Assembly: GCA_030248295.1 (NCBI GenBank) | Contig: JASANH010000913.1 | Coordinates: 620,001 to 684,000, forward strand | Length of the DNA stretch: 64,000 nucleotides | Direction: 5' to 3' | DNA from: Mesodorylaimus sp. YZB2_4 | Lineage: Eukaryota; Nematoda; Enoplea; Dorylaimida; Dorylaimidae | Part shown: one piece after another, positions 45,813 to 57,200 of the stretch | How positions within the stretch are numbered: the first letter of the stretch is position 1 | How the letters are laid out: the number at the start of each line of letters is the position of its first letter | Translations under genes and position numbers: made by a program | Notes under the pieces: model-generated | The model's input: only the letters and a program-made list of their open reading frames with translations | Told to the model about the DNA's origin: nothing | Database searches by the model: none

Positions 45813-47829
45813 TTCTGCTTCGTTATGTATCGATTCAATGAAGATCAGATTCAATTGATTTCTTCAAATCTAAAAATGTCAATTTTAAAAAAAGAAAACT
45901 GTATGCCAAACGGGGATAATGACTCGCGCGGCGAAGAATGATTGCTGAAAGCGAGACCAGAAATATACCTGCTGTAAGTCCTACGAAAAGTAAAAGAAAA
46001 TGAACAGAACTTAAGCTACTTCATAGAAACTCATATCCCAACCAGCTTTTCTTCGACTATAGCCAACCTATAGGCCAGTAATGAAGCGAGAGAAAGTGAC
46101 GAAAGGCGTCGAGCGCGGGTTGGCGTGGCATCTTTTTCCCTCGCCTAAAGCCAACAACTGACTCCAGCTATGACGTGCGGTAGGAGGAAGCATTAAGATT
46201 GTAAAGCCTGCTCTAGCTAGCTCAAAAAGTATAGAACGCATTTTTGAAATGGGCTCGCACGAATTCTATCTTCGAAACAAGCCCGACTCGTTCCGACCCT
46301 TGAACTCGAGCCACGGATAAACCAAGGCCAATAGAGAATGCTATGTTGTGAAGAAACCAGTTGCAGCTCTGCCGCTCCTAATCATCATCGTTCACGAATG
46401 TTAGAAAGCTAAACATTGCACACGGCCCACCGAACCGCTGTTACGTACTGACGGTGCGGTGAGTGCTGGAGACGAGGCTCCACCAAAACGAAACACATCG
46501 AAAGAATGGTGCGGCCACCGATAAAATGCCATTGCTGCGACGCCGCAAGCAAAAGAATGATAGCGCCGAGAAGTGCCCGTCCTCCCCGACGCCAAGTCCA
46601 ATGTTTACTTGGCAAAAATACCAGTCGCGCGATTTAGCGAGATTCAGGTTATTAGGTAGCAGAAACAACCCCTTGTTGTGTGCGTACCCAGCTCTAAACA
46701 TATGTGATGGGAGAATGCATAGAGAAACAAGTTCCTCAGCTGATCATCTATGTAAATTCGACATGAACAGGTGCGGCATCAAAAAGGAGCGCCCTTCTAT
46801 TTTTGGTAGGCCTGCAAAAATCTAATCTACAATATTGACAACAGATAGAATAGTTTACGATAAACTCATGCGTACAAAAGATGATTGAAGTTTTTTCTGT
46901 TTCTGCTGCTTAGCGAGACCCTAGCAGCAAATAAGGAAGTTATCGGCACGCACACTCCCTTTTTTGGCAAAAAACCAACTCAGAATACGTACCTTGAACG
47001 ATTTTTACCCGATCGGAAATCGTCAATGGAACAACTAGTGGATGTCCGCGGAAGAAGAATGCGATCAACCAAACACCAAACAGCACGCCGACTGACGAGA
47101 CCAGTCGCAAACAACCTGACCCGAATGCGATTTTACCATAGCTTTAACCTGGTCGCGCGCCGTAGCAGACAGCACAAACTTCGGCACAGAGCTGTCTGCT
47201 TTCAAGCGCGAAGTTTCAAAAACACGCCTAGCGGCGGATCTGCCGTTTCAGTACATTCTACCTATTTATATTACCACAACTAAGAAAAACTGTTCAACTC
47301 CGACATAAGCTTAAAAAATGGATGCAAATCACTATTATTTTCAAGCTGATATGAGGAGACTTTTAATCAGAAGTCGATCTTTTGAAAAAATGCGTTACAA
47401 AATAGTTGATAAAATTTTACCCGCATAAGGTATCCAAAAATACGCTTTTTAATAGTAAAACAACCGCCAGCCCTTTAATTCCACCGCGTCTTAAAAAGAG
47501 CGCGATTGCACGCATAAAAAATAATATTTTTGTTATATCCATTAATTATACGCATTGATCGTGACTGGCTTTGATGATGAAACTAAATCCTTATTCCTCT
47601 CGAAGATGGTCTCTCGCCAACTGGTTATTCCTTCGCTAGCGGTCCAGTACCGCAATGTGAATTTGAAGTTTCGCGCTTTCTTGCAGACAACGCTTAAACT
47701 GAATCGCTGCTGTCTGCTAGCTAGCGGGAGTGCGCGTAGATCGGCAAACGAATCGATCGGGCGGTGATTATTGGTTTCCTTAGTAATAGGATTTTGTGAT
47801 CAGATCAGCTATTACAAAAACTATCAAAA
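45813..47829. other. Divergent intergenic region between glycogenin and DBR1
   Basis: It should hold the promoters of both genes. Open frames up to 130 codons exist on both strands (for example 46885-47283) but have no recognisable domain or consistent splice sites. An imperfect inverted pair (TTTGAAACTTCGCGCTT-like, near 47195-47225 and 47655-47690) may mark a decayed element. Confidence 0.4.
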
Positions 47830-49401
47830 ATGAAAATCGCAGTTGTTGGCTGCGCCCACGGTGAATTAGATAAAATTTACGAATCGATTCGACACGTTGA
47901 AACGACGGAAAATATTCGAGTTGATTTAGTAATTTGTTGCGGTGATTTTCAATCTGTTCGTAATTACGATGATTTAAATTGCATGGCTGTCCCGCCCGTT
48001 TATCGAAAATTAAATACATTTTACAAATATTATTCTCGTCAAATAAAGCCACCATACCTGACGTTGTTTGTTGGTGGAAATCACGAAGCTTCTAATTATT
48101 TAGCCGAATTACCCTACGGTGGTTGGGTTGCACCTGGCATTTATTATTTAGGATACGCAAGTGTTGTCAAAATTGGTCAATTACGTATCGCTGGTTTATC
48201 GGGAATCCACGGGAAAAGTCACGATGATCATTTGAAAGGGCATTTCGAATGCCCGCCATACAACGAGTCCACTTTGAGATCAGCGTATCACGTTCGACAA
48301 TTGGAAATTTTTCGATTGAAGCAATTAAAATCTGATGAATTGGATGTTTTCGTCTCGCACGATTGGCCACGTGGCGTTTATAATCACGGAAATGTGGATG
48401 ATCTTTTGCGTCGTAAAGAATTTTTTTACGACGACGTCATGTCAGGTAGATTAGGAAATCCGATGACTGAAGATCTTATATATTCGCTGCGTCCAAAATA
48501 TTGGTTTTCTGCTCATTTACACGTGAAATTTCCAGCATTAATTCGACACGAAAATGGATCGGAAACGAGATTTTTAGCATTAGATAAATGCTTACCTCAT
48601 CGTCAATTTTTACAAATTTTAGAAATTGGTGAACCGATCGAACAGCGTTTAATCGCTTCCGATTTTCAATACGATCCCGAATGGTTATCAATTTTGAAAT
48701 CGACCAATCATTTGTCCAGTACATCAAATCGTATTCAATACATGCCCGGCCCTTGTCCAGGATCAAATACGCGCTACGATTTTACGCCGACCGAAAATGA
48801 AATAAATGAAATTCAAACAAAATTTAATGGAAATTTTCAAATACCACAAAATTTTCAATGGACTGCTCCGCCATTATTTCAAGACAATTGGGATAAACCG
48901 AGGCAACAAAAATTTTACGTTAATCCACAAACCATGGAATTTTGCGAAAAATTGAACATATCAAATTTGAATAATCTATTGGCCAAATTGAGACCACAAA
49001 GTGTGGCGGAAGCTTATTATTTGAAAGAGCAAAAAGAAGAAGCTATGGCGGCTGAAGGGAAGACAGAAGAACCAGGTCAAGTAATTTCCACCATGTCAAA
49101 AGTAGATCACGATGAAAAGGTTGAAAATCCAGACGAAATCCAATTGGACGAAGAGGAAATCGATCGTGAGCCAAAAGACGAAAATCGAGATGAAATTCCG
49201 CTGTTTGATGACGATGAATGCTGTCAAGAAGAAGCAGATTCCGGTCCTCAGAAAAGGCAGCATACAAGCGCCGAAGAATCTAGTGACAGTATTGGAATGT
49301 TGGAAGCGAGTGAAAAAAGTGAATGTGAACAATCAGCGACAATAAAAAAATTTAAAAGAAGAAATGCTGATTTGTATGCAACTAATGAAGATAATGAGTG
49401 A
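47830..49401 (+). CDS. DBR1: Lariat debranching enzyme DBR1
   Basis: A single uninterrupted frame of 523 aa. The N-terminal metallophosphoesterase core has every family signature: VVGCAHGELDKIYE (Cys8 and His10; the Cys at this position is the DBR1 hallmark), CCGDFQSVRN (Asp39), FVGGNHEASNYLAELPYGGW (Asn84, His85), RIAGLSGIHGKSHD, GHFECPPYN, SHDWPRG (His177) and WFSAHLHVKF (His229, His231). The C-terminal domain contains FLALDKCLPHR and ends in an acidic/basic low-complexity tail from about residue 405. It hydrolyses the 2'-5' branch of intron lariats in the nucleus. Human DBR1 is 544 aa and is encoded by several exons, so the absence of introns here is notable. RBM18 starts 180 bp downstream. 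Confidence 0.97.
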   Translation: MKIAVVGCAHGELDKIYESIRHVETTENIRVDLVICCGDFQSVRNYDDLNCMAVPPVYRKLNTFYKYYSRQIKPPYLTLFVGGNHEASNYLAELPYGGWVAPGIYYLGYASVVKIGQLRIAGLSGIHGKSHDDHLKGHFECPPYNESTLRSAYHVRQLEIFRLKQLKSDELDVFVSHDWPRGVYNHGNVDDLLRRKEFFYDDVMSGRLGNPMTEDLIYSLRPKYWFSAHLHVKFPALIRHENGSETRFLALDKCLPHRQFLQILEIGEPIEQRLIASDFQYDPEWLSILKSTNHLSSTSNRIQYMPGPCPGSNTRYDFTPTENEINEIQTKFNGNFQIPQNFQWTAPPLFQDNWDKPRQQKFYVNPQTMEFCEKLNISNLNNLLAKLRPQSVAEAYYLKEQKEEAMAAEGKTEEPGQVISTMSKVDHDEKVENPDEIQLDEEEIDREPKDENRDEIPLFDDDECCQEEADSGPQKRQHTSAEESSDSIGMLEASEKSECEQSATIKKFKRRNADLYATNEDNE

Positions 49402-49581
49402 AAATTTTTTTTTCGAGGGAAAGCATTGACTCAGGTGGTTAAGTTGTTTCAGTAAACGCTTGTTTATTTGGGGTTTGGGGTTGTTTATTCAGACACGGCT
49501 TGAAAAACTGTAAATCTACAGTATTATTTGAAATCATAAAATTATTGAGAATTAATAACTTTTCTTGGGGTTTTCAGGAAA

Positions 49582-51856
49582 ATGAACGAGAAAGCTATTG
49601 ATACGTCGTCTACTAGCTCAGCTAGAACAAAAATTTGGCTTGGACGATTGCCCTCGGATGTATCAGAGTATGTGCGGTTGGGTTTTAAAATGTTTCGCCA
49701 AGAATTCAAACTGAAACCGAATCTGAAAGTATATTTTACGCGAATGCGCAGGAGTTTGATACTTTGCTTGGTGACTGGCGACAGAAGCCTTGGAGTTTTG
49801 GGTTCTGTTCTGACCGACTTGTGAAGTACGAGGGGGGGGGGTGGGACAACGTCGGCACTTTTTTGCATAAACTGTGTAAAATTTGGTTTCAGATAGGGTT
49901 TCTTATCGTCTGACCATATTTTACGCAAGTGTGCGAAGATATCACGTTTTTTGGTGAATGTGAAGAGCAGTCTACCCAAAAAAATTTTAGATTTTCGCAG
50001 TGAGACATAGTACTAGCACAGCAGCTGCAGATTCTTGCATACAGTAGTGTGTAAAATATAGTTTTATAGTGATGCTTGTCTACATGGATCAAGCGGTATA
50101 TCCATGTTCATCTTGGATAACCCAATCTGAAACTGATTTTCACTAGTTGGTGTTTGGCGGTGGGTCCTGTCCTTTCTCTACAGACTCGCGTGCAAGGAGC
50201 TAAGGAGTTCGTACCCGCCATGGGGGCCATGAGGCCTGTTCCTGGGTAGGGGTATGGTTCCCACAGGAACAGGGCAACAATGGAGCCAGATCAGGACTGG
50301 GTTGACAAAGCTGCAAACGGGCTGTGTGTGAGAGGCGAATGGCTAGCCTTCTGCCTATAAATTATCATTGGCTGTTAAGAGTGTGGTCGCTATTTGTTCT
50401 TCGATTGCCAGTCATATGTCTGGGTAGCGACATGATGAACCCTAAATTGTGTCTTAAGACTGTAGTAAGGTTATGAAGTCTGTTAGACTGCTATTGACAT
50501 CGACTGAGCGAAGCCTTCTCTAATCTCCGCCCTGCTCTGCTTGCTTTCCGGTATCGCTTACTGAACTTGTGTTCATCGTATGGTCATGTTGCATCTTTCG
50601 ATCTCGTCCTTAATAAAGATGCTGGTCAGCCGTACGCCTTTGTCGGATATCGAACATCGGACGAAGCAGGCAATGCCATGAAAGCTTTGCAAAAACGGGG
50701 GTTTGATGGCAATCGAATTGTGGTCGATTGGGCGCGTGCAAAAAGTGATGAGGTATGGATTTTTGTTTGGTGTAATTGTGAGAGGAGCTGAATTTTGTGT
50801 AGTTTCATGATGACTGTGCAACCCGGGTGTGCCATGTCGATTGGAACAGAGCAATTGAGTTTTCCCTGGTTGGAAAACGTGTAACCAGTGCACCCAGGCA
50901 TCGGGAGCTGGTAGAGACCGAAGTCTCTGGGATAAAACACTCCGATTAGTGGAAGGCAAGGCTCGCGACAATATCCAGTGTAGAAACATCAACTGGAGAG
51001 GTTGACGTCTCCCAGCCAGCGGTAAACCGATCTCCCGCCTCTGGTTGATGTTTCAGCCACAGGTACTGTATAGTCGCAAGACTTACCTTGCTCCAGTAGG
51101 AGTTTTTGTCCCACACTCACCTACGCCTGCCAGACTTGGTTACAATTGTAACCAGTTCGCGCGGGCTTAGGAGATCAAAATGTGTGGGACAAAAGACTCT
51201 GGGCAGAAGTATGCACTTTCCAGGAAAACTGTAAAGACGGCTGTTTTGATGCCTCCCTTTCTATCTCCTGACTGACTAGGACTGTTGTATACGCGAGAGT
51301 GCGATCGATGACTTGACGATCATGTGTGGACGTACGGATTGTCCCTGGGCCAATTTTCTAAGCTTTGCGAATGATTCCTGTTTGTGCACCGCTACCCCTT
51401 TGATGATCGATTGGTCAAGAGTGATTCCATCGATTTCTAATCTGCAAAGAGGAGGATAAATTTTTAATGCTGCTAGTCAAAGTGGAATCCCTGTTAATGA
51501 TTTTTACTGGAAAATCTCAGGTAGTGTCGCATTAATTTTTACAGGCAACTACTTCCAATGATCAGAAGAATAAATCTCAACTTCCGTCAGCTGCTAAATT
51601 ACGATCAGCAGGAATCTTGGCAAAACCGAATCAACTGCAACGGAAAGTGATAAGCAACAAAGAACGAATGCGAGCAATCGAAGATAAGTTAAAAGTATTG
51701 GAACGAGATGAGGCGGAAGAGGATGAGGAGAGCATGGCGCCCAGAAATCGATTGCTAGGAAACGGCACTGACGATGAGTCCGCTACAAAAAGGAAATCTG
51801 TCCCTCCAAATCCCTTAGAGAAATATTTGAACGTGAAGAAGAAGAAATCAGAATGA
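49582..51856 (+). CDS. RBM18: RNA-binding protein RBM18
   Basis: Three exons, 49582-49667, 50551-50752 and 51545-51856, give 199 aa (human 190). One RRM runs from RNP2 KIWLGRL (17-23) through YRLLNLCSSYGHV to RNP1 PYAFVGYR (56-63) and NRIVVDWARAK. The C-terminal ISNKERMRAIEDKLKVLE matches the RBM18 tail helix. The function of RBM18 is poorly known. Exon 1 to exon 2 is odd: donor GA|GTATGT is good and a CTAAT branch site plus pyrimidine tract precede 50551, but the intron ends in CG where AG is expected. A TTTTCAG acceptor lies 4 nt before the start codon, implying a 5' UTR intron or trans-splicing. Confidence 0.9.
50905..51125. mobile_element. Foldback element, family A, palindromic copy
   Basis: In RBM18 intron 2. 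The left half (GATAAAACACTCC ... GGCAAGGCTCGCGAC ... GAAACATCAAC ... GTTGACGTCTCCCAG) and the right half (TGGTTGATGTTTCAG ... AGTCGCAAGACTTACCTTGC ... GGAGTTTTTGTCCCA) are reverse complements, an almost complete palindrome. Confidence 0.65.
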
Positions 51857-51877
51857 AAAGGGTGCAGGTATGTTGGG

Positions 51878-52301
51878 ATTGACTGTAGCGTTCGTTCGGG
51901 ATCCCGATCCCGATAAAAAATGGTCGGGATTAAATGTTGTGGAGATGTGTGAAGAAGGGGAAGGGGAGAGGAAGGGAGTGTTCCCGAAGGGTAAGCTGGA
52001 AAAACTTTGGTGGCTGATTGAATTGGTAAGGAGGAAGTGAGGGATTGCTTTGCTAATTGGTTACTAATTCTACGTCTTTTTGCTTGCCTGATTTTGAATG
52101 CTATGATGAATACTGCGCAAAAAAGTTTTTAGCTCTATATTTGCTGGCTACTTGGGGCGGGCTGTAGGTTACCTACATCGAATTAAAAGTGAAAAAAAAA
52201 CACACTAAAAATTGCGATCCCGGTCTCGATCCCGGCCGGGATTAAGCGAATCCCGATCCCGGTCCCGAAAAAAGTGATCCCGAACGAACGCTAATTGACT
52301 G
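51878..52301. mobile_element. hAT-type MITE with perfect 18-bp TIRs and 8-bp target duplication
   Basis: The element is 51886-52293 (408 bp). Both ends read TAGCGTTCGTTCGGGATC inward. The 8-mer ATTGACTG flanks it on both sides (51878-51885 and 52294-52301). Subterminal sequence is full of CCCGATCCCG/CGGGATCGGG words. There is no ORF. It lies 30 bp past the RBM18 stop codon, so it probably falls in the RBM18 3' UTR or just beyond. Confidence 0.92.
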
Positions 52302-53996
52302 GAAAAGTGCTGATGGGTTGGGGCTTGAGCGCATCTTTTTCTTGGGGTCTGGGCATGTGTGGGCTACGTCTGAATACAGAGGGTTAAAGCTTTTTTTTAC
52401 TGGAAATCTTAGCGTGAGAGGATTCTTGGCTCCAATTGGTTGATTGGAGTTCCTGTAAAAAGAAAGGGGAGAGCTTAGCTTATGAGTTTATTGTCGACCA
52501 GCGTACCAGCGTATGTTATGTAGTAAAGCATGGTGATGCATCAAAGTCCACGCTGCACCCTGCCCTAATGAGATGAAAAGACTTTGGAGGGGTTGGGCTG
52601 TGCCATAAACTGCTGTATGAATGGCGGGGTTGATGGTAGGCTTGCTGTGGAGGCCTGTCTGGCAGTCGACTCTGATCTTCAGTTTGGAGGTAGTAGCTGA
52701 AAGAGTTTGTTTGCTAGCCTGCATTTAGGGAACTTGTCATTTCTGCTACTTATACAAAGCCAGAATTCCTGATGTTCGCGGCGCCAACTGGCTTGAGGTT
52801 CGCTTTCTTATTATGGCTATGCGCCTACACTCCGAATCGTCCGACCTGACCGTAGGCCTGGATTCTGATCCCGATCTGATGCTTTGTCTTTATAAACCCG
52901 ATTCCGATTCGATCTGGCTGATCCGCTTTAACAGACATTATTAATGGGACGGCGTATCATGCACCACGCCCTCACCAAGCAGCTGTTTCCTCGCTGTAAC
53001 CATCCATTAGACCACAGAAGAACGAGTACCTAAAGCAGGCTGTACTAATACTGATTTGAGAGAAAAAAAGAGGCTTTCTCGTTACAATAGCCCCGCGTTT
53101 TCCAGCGGATAAGGCGCAAAAAATTTTATTTGTCGATCCACCTGATCCAGCCAGTGGATCTGATTAGGAACTGATCCTTGCCTTGGATCGAATGATCAGT
53201 CTATGTTTGGCCTGTACCCCTGTTGACTGTGGCAGTATGCGTAGTCTCTTATGTGACGGCTTAGAATATGGCAAGCCTAGTGACGTGTGATGGGAGCTTA
53301 CACTTCTCTGAAAAATTTACAGAGTGTGCTCGTTGTCAGCAGTCGAAGGCTGGTAGTTGATGCCCACTGTGCCACCCATCTCAAAGTAGTTAATAGCTAT
53401 GAAAGATTTTTAATTTCAGGTGGCTGTTGGCAGCTCTGATGTCTGAAAGACCATCGTATTTCTGTACTGGTGGTGTATCCGACCATGATCTGGACTGTTT
53501 GCAGCGGCGCAGGATGGACTTTGGTGTTTTGTGCAGCTGTATAGATTGAATATTTTATTACCAAAGCCATGGCTCCTCCAGGCCATTTGATGTTCTTAGT
53601 TTTGCCCCACCCTGAAAACAGGACTTTGGCTTTTACTCTTTGGATCTGGTGTAGTCGACTGATAATTTATCATAGGTGCTGTAGAACTTGGCTGATTTGT
53701 TTGTCTGAACGCTGGCTTCTCTCATCTCCTGGTCATTATACTTTGTAATAAAATTGTTCGAACTGATGTTTGGTCGCCTGATTTTGTCGTGCAATCGATA
53801 TATTTTGTGAAGATGCAGTATTTTATGTTTATCTTTATGTTGTTAGTTTTTCTAGATATCGATCGAGTCCAGATTCCTATCAATAATCGATTGATCAGTG
53901 ATATTGCTGGTTTTACGGAATAATCGAACAAATCAAAATAGAAATTCGCAATTATTTTCAATTATTTTGGTCGTATTATTTTCAATAATAATCAAC
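52302..53996. other. Intergenic between RBM18 and TIMM9
   Basis: A family-E repeat (GATCCCGATCTGATG, CACCACGCCCTCACC, CCATTAGACC) lies at about 52820-53070. The rest, including the presumed TIMM9 promoter, shows no recognisable gene. Confidence 0.55.
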
Positions 53997-54266
53997 ATGG
54001 CTCAACAGCAGCAACCGACTGATGCTGATATTCGCACTTTCAAAGAATTTTTGAATCAATACAATATTTTGGCCGAGCAATGTTTTATGGATTGCGTACG
54101 GGATTTTACAAGTCGTACAGTAACGGAGAAAGAAGAGACGTGCGCTACGAATTGTTTGGATAAGCATTTGAAAATGATACAAAGAATATCAATGCGATTC
54201 CAAGAATATCAAATGATTCAAGCAGAGAGCTCAGGTGCGGCTCCCTTGCAGGCCCAGAAGAAATGA
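53997..54266 (+). CDS. TIMM9: Small TIM chaperone TIMM9
   Basis: An intronless frame of 89 aa (human TIMM9 is also 89 aa). The twin CX3C motif is present (Cys29/Cys33 and Cys49/Cys53), flanked by TFKEFLNQYNILAEQCF and the diagnostic LKMIQRISMRFQEYQ. TIMM9 pairs with TIMM10 in the mitochondrial intermembrane space and carries hydrophobic precursors to the TIM22 complex. The start at 53997 is chosen because it gives the family length; the frame is open for 33 codons upstream, but that segment does not resemble small TIMs. Confidence 0.96.
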   Translation: MAQQQQPTDADIRTFKEFLNQYNILAEQCFMDCVRDFTSRTVTEKEETCATNCLDKHLKMIQRISMRFQEYQMIQAESSGAAPLQAQKK

Positions 54267-57200
54267 TGTTGACTGAGTTTTGGATTCTTAGACTTAACGA
54301 ATTGTTTTTCTCTTTGATTTTGACGAATTCGTTACATTCTATAGTGTCGGAGTGTTGAGCTGGGGTGCTTGATGTGGTGAGCGCCATGGCTACTCTGTGC
54401 TGTCAACAAGTAGCTATGGTGTGACTGAGTCTAGTTCAGTGAGCATAGTAAAACGTGCGTTGATGTGGATTGTGTGGATGCAGAAGTGTGCAGTTTGCGA
54501 ATAGCTGCCACGTTCTCTATTTACACAAGTTGTGGACGAAGTGAAATTAGCGGTGGCAAGAACGTGGTCACTTTCTTGCCACTGCTTGAATGAGTGCCCG
54601 TCACAGACCCAAACTGGATTTGGGTTCGGTCCGAGTCTGCTCGTATGCACAATATGATCGATGTAAATTTGAGCGCCCTGATTGGCTCGCTGGTTCTGCA
54701 ATGCTTCGTGTCCAAAAGCTATCCATTGGGTGAGGAGGAACATGAAAAGCAACAGGAAATTCCATTGCAAGGTGTTTCATTGCGAGCGGCAAAAATGGGT
54801 TCAGTGATGCCGCGGAGTACATAGCAACTGTAATGGACTATGAAAGTGTGCTATGCTGCACGGTGATGAGAAGTCACGAAGGTTTAGCTTCCTGTCTCGC
54901 GCGCGCAATACGGCCGATGCGCTAAGGGTATTCTTAAGTGTGTGCAACGTAGAGTGGTGGTTTCTGAAAATTTGATGGTGCAACTTACGATTAGGTGAGC
55001 AGTGTAAAGCAAAAAATCGAACTACAGTGCGTGGAGATTTTCATTCTTCACAGATCACTTATTCTCTTGTAACTCCTATCGCGCGCAATATAATTTGGAG
55101 TGAAAACTACCCTCGACGGAACATTAGTGCCTGCCAAGTTTGAGACAAAGCGGTAATGCGGTTCTTGAGTTATTACGGTGCAAAGTTAGGGGTTTTTAGA
55201 CACGTGGCATCTGTGTCGGCTTTACTGGGGTAGGCATCCCGACTCGGCATAATTTTGCTAGCAGCACTCAAAAATATTTGTTCTTGTTTTCATTCTTGAT
55301 CGTAACGTAAGAGACACAGCAGGTTTTTGCTATCTTTAGAGCGAATGCCAGCTATATAATTTCTCATTTTAAATTCCTAGCTTTGATAGTGGGATTATGG
55401 GAAAGTGCGAGTACCTAGCTAATCATAATCCGCGATCTTAATTCGAAAAACTTAGACTTCGCGCATATTATAAGCACAGAATCAACAAACCAACAAACCA
55501 GAATATCTTTCTTGAAAATGACTCCTAACTCCCAAAGAAAATGGGTTGTAAGCGGGCAAGCCTTTCTCGAATCCTATATGGCCACCTGGTTTTGGTATTT
55601 TGTAGTTCTACACTGACTGCCAAAAAAAGTGAGCCTTGTAAAAAGTAATGGAAAGACTTACAAATTCAAATTTTCTCCTCATATTTTGCTAGATCGGCAG
55701 AGCGATGGAAGGTGCCTCACTGTCGAATGTCCAACTCCTTCGAGACGCACCCACGCGGTTTGGGAGAAACATAAACGGCCTAAAGTCCTGAAGAGCATAA
55801 ACTTGAAAAACGCAAAGCCTATTGCCTTTAAGCAAAATCAATAATTCTAGTTTCACCCTTCCCCGCTTTTTTTGCGGCGCTTTAGACAGTGCCAGGTGAT
55901 AAGCATAGAATCTCGTCAGATTTCGTATCTGGTGGGTTTTCTTGTTCTCCTAAATTACAGCATGTCCCTAAAAGCTCCAGTATGTCTTCCGAAGGCTAAA
56001 GGCTGTTTAGGTCTTTCCTGCAATCATAGGCCTGATATCGTGCCATGTTGGGTCAGAAAGAAGTAACATGCCAGGTGCAAATTGTTTTGCATTTCTACTC
56101 ACAGGCCATACGTGCCTGGAATACAGTTATGACTAATTAGGTTAGGAACACATCGGCAGTAATCGTGAGCAGCGACCTTTTGCTAATCCGCACAAACCGT
56201 ATTACAACATAACGAGCATAAAAGGCAGTTTGTAAAAGACGTAGCTGACCCAATTAATCTGTCGAAAACATGCTCTAGATTATTAACAAGAAATGAAGAA
56301 CTGCTTGACGTAGTCTAGGTCATTTCTGACGTCACTTCCTGCGCGTGAATGCGCATAATCACAGGCTCGACCCCCGTTCTGGCATTGCTCGATGACCTTT
56401 CCAGCTAATAGCTAACGATCGTTCTGCTCTTCCACAGTCCTATTCACTCGCGCGTGCAGCCATACAGCGGAAATTGTGTAGGCTAGTCTGGTCTGGCGCA
56501 TCAATACAATGATGCTATTTGAATTTGAAACACACAACATTGGTACCGAATGTGTGGGAGAAGGAAGCAGAAAGTGAATGGATGCCTTCGTAACCTACTA
56601 CAAGAGAACACGCTAGGAAGGAAGGGTCTGGGGCAGGTAAAACGTGGTCTGATCGAACTATGTGATGCTTAGGGCGTATATGCTTCCTTGTGTTTTCTTG
56701 TTAGCCGTGCCTAGCAAATGGGCTTTCCAATGCAAAAGATGACTGATGCCAGTGAAACGGCCGAATTCAAGACGGTATCATTAAAAACTGTCCTGTCACA
56801 ATCTGGCGAAGAATGAAGTACCTTTACCTTCGCTCACAAAAGACATTGGCCAAAAATTGGCGCTCAAAGAGAGTCGGGAAGGGCGGCAGGTGGTCATCAT
56901 GGTTTGCCATTGCAGCAATCCTCGCGATCTCATTGTGGCGGGTATGTGATTTTTTCTGTTAGCCGTGTATATGCGAGTATTTGCCAGCAGTAGCCTTACA
57001 ATATTTTTTAATCATCAAATCATGATGGCTTTTGAATGAAGTCTGTCAGCTGGGAGATAAAATCATATTTCTGAGACCTACGCGGCTAATAGAAAAAACA
57101 CGAGGGCAATAAAAAGTGTTAACTTTATATTAGTCCAGCTCGCAATCTTTGTGGTCTCAATTTACACAGCGGGACCTTTAATAAGGGCCAATAAAAACAT

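Noticed and set aside
46885..47283. 132-codon plus-strand frame upstream of DBR1
   Set aside because: It starts with a hydrophobic stretch but has no recognisable domain, no splice support and Arg-rich random-looking sequence.
50494..50550. Alternative RBM18 acceptor CTGAG about 50 nt upstream
   Set aside because: It would insert about 16 residues into the first RRM helix and lacks a pyrimidine tract; noted as the main alternative to a CG acceptor.
53898..53996. N-terminal extension of TIMM9 from an upstream Met
   Set aside because: The extra 33 codons make a hydrophobic segment not found in small TIM proteins; the Met at 53997 gives the family length.
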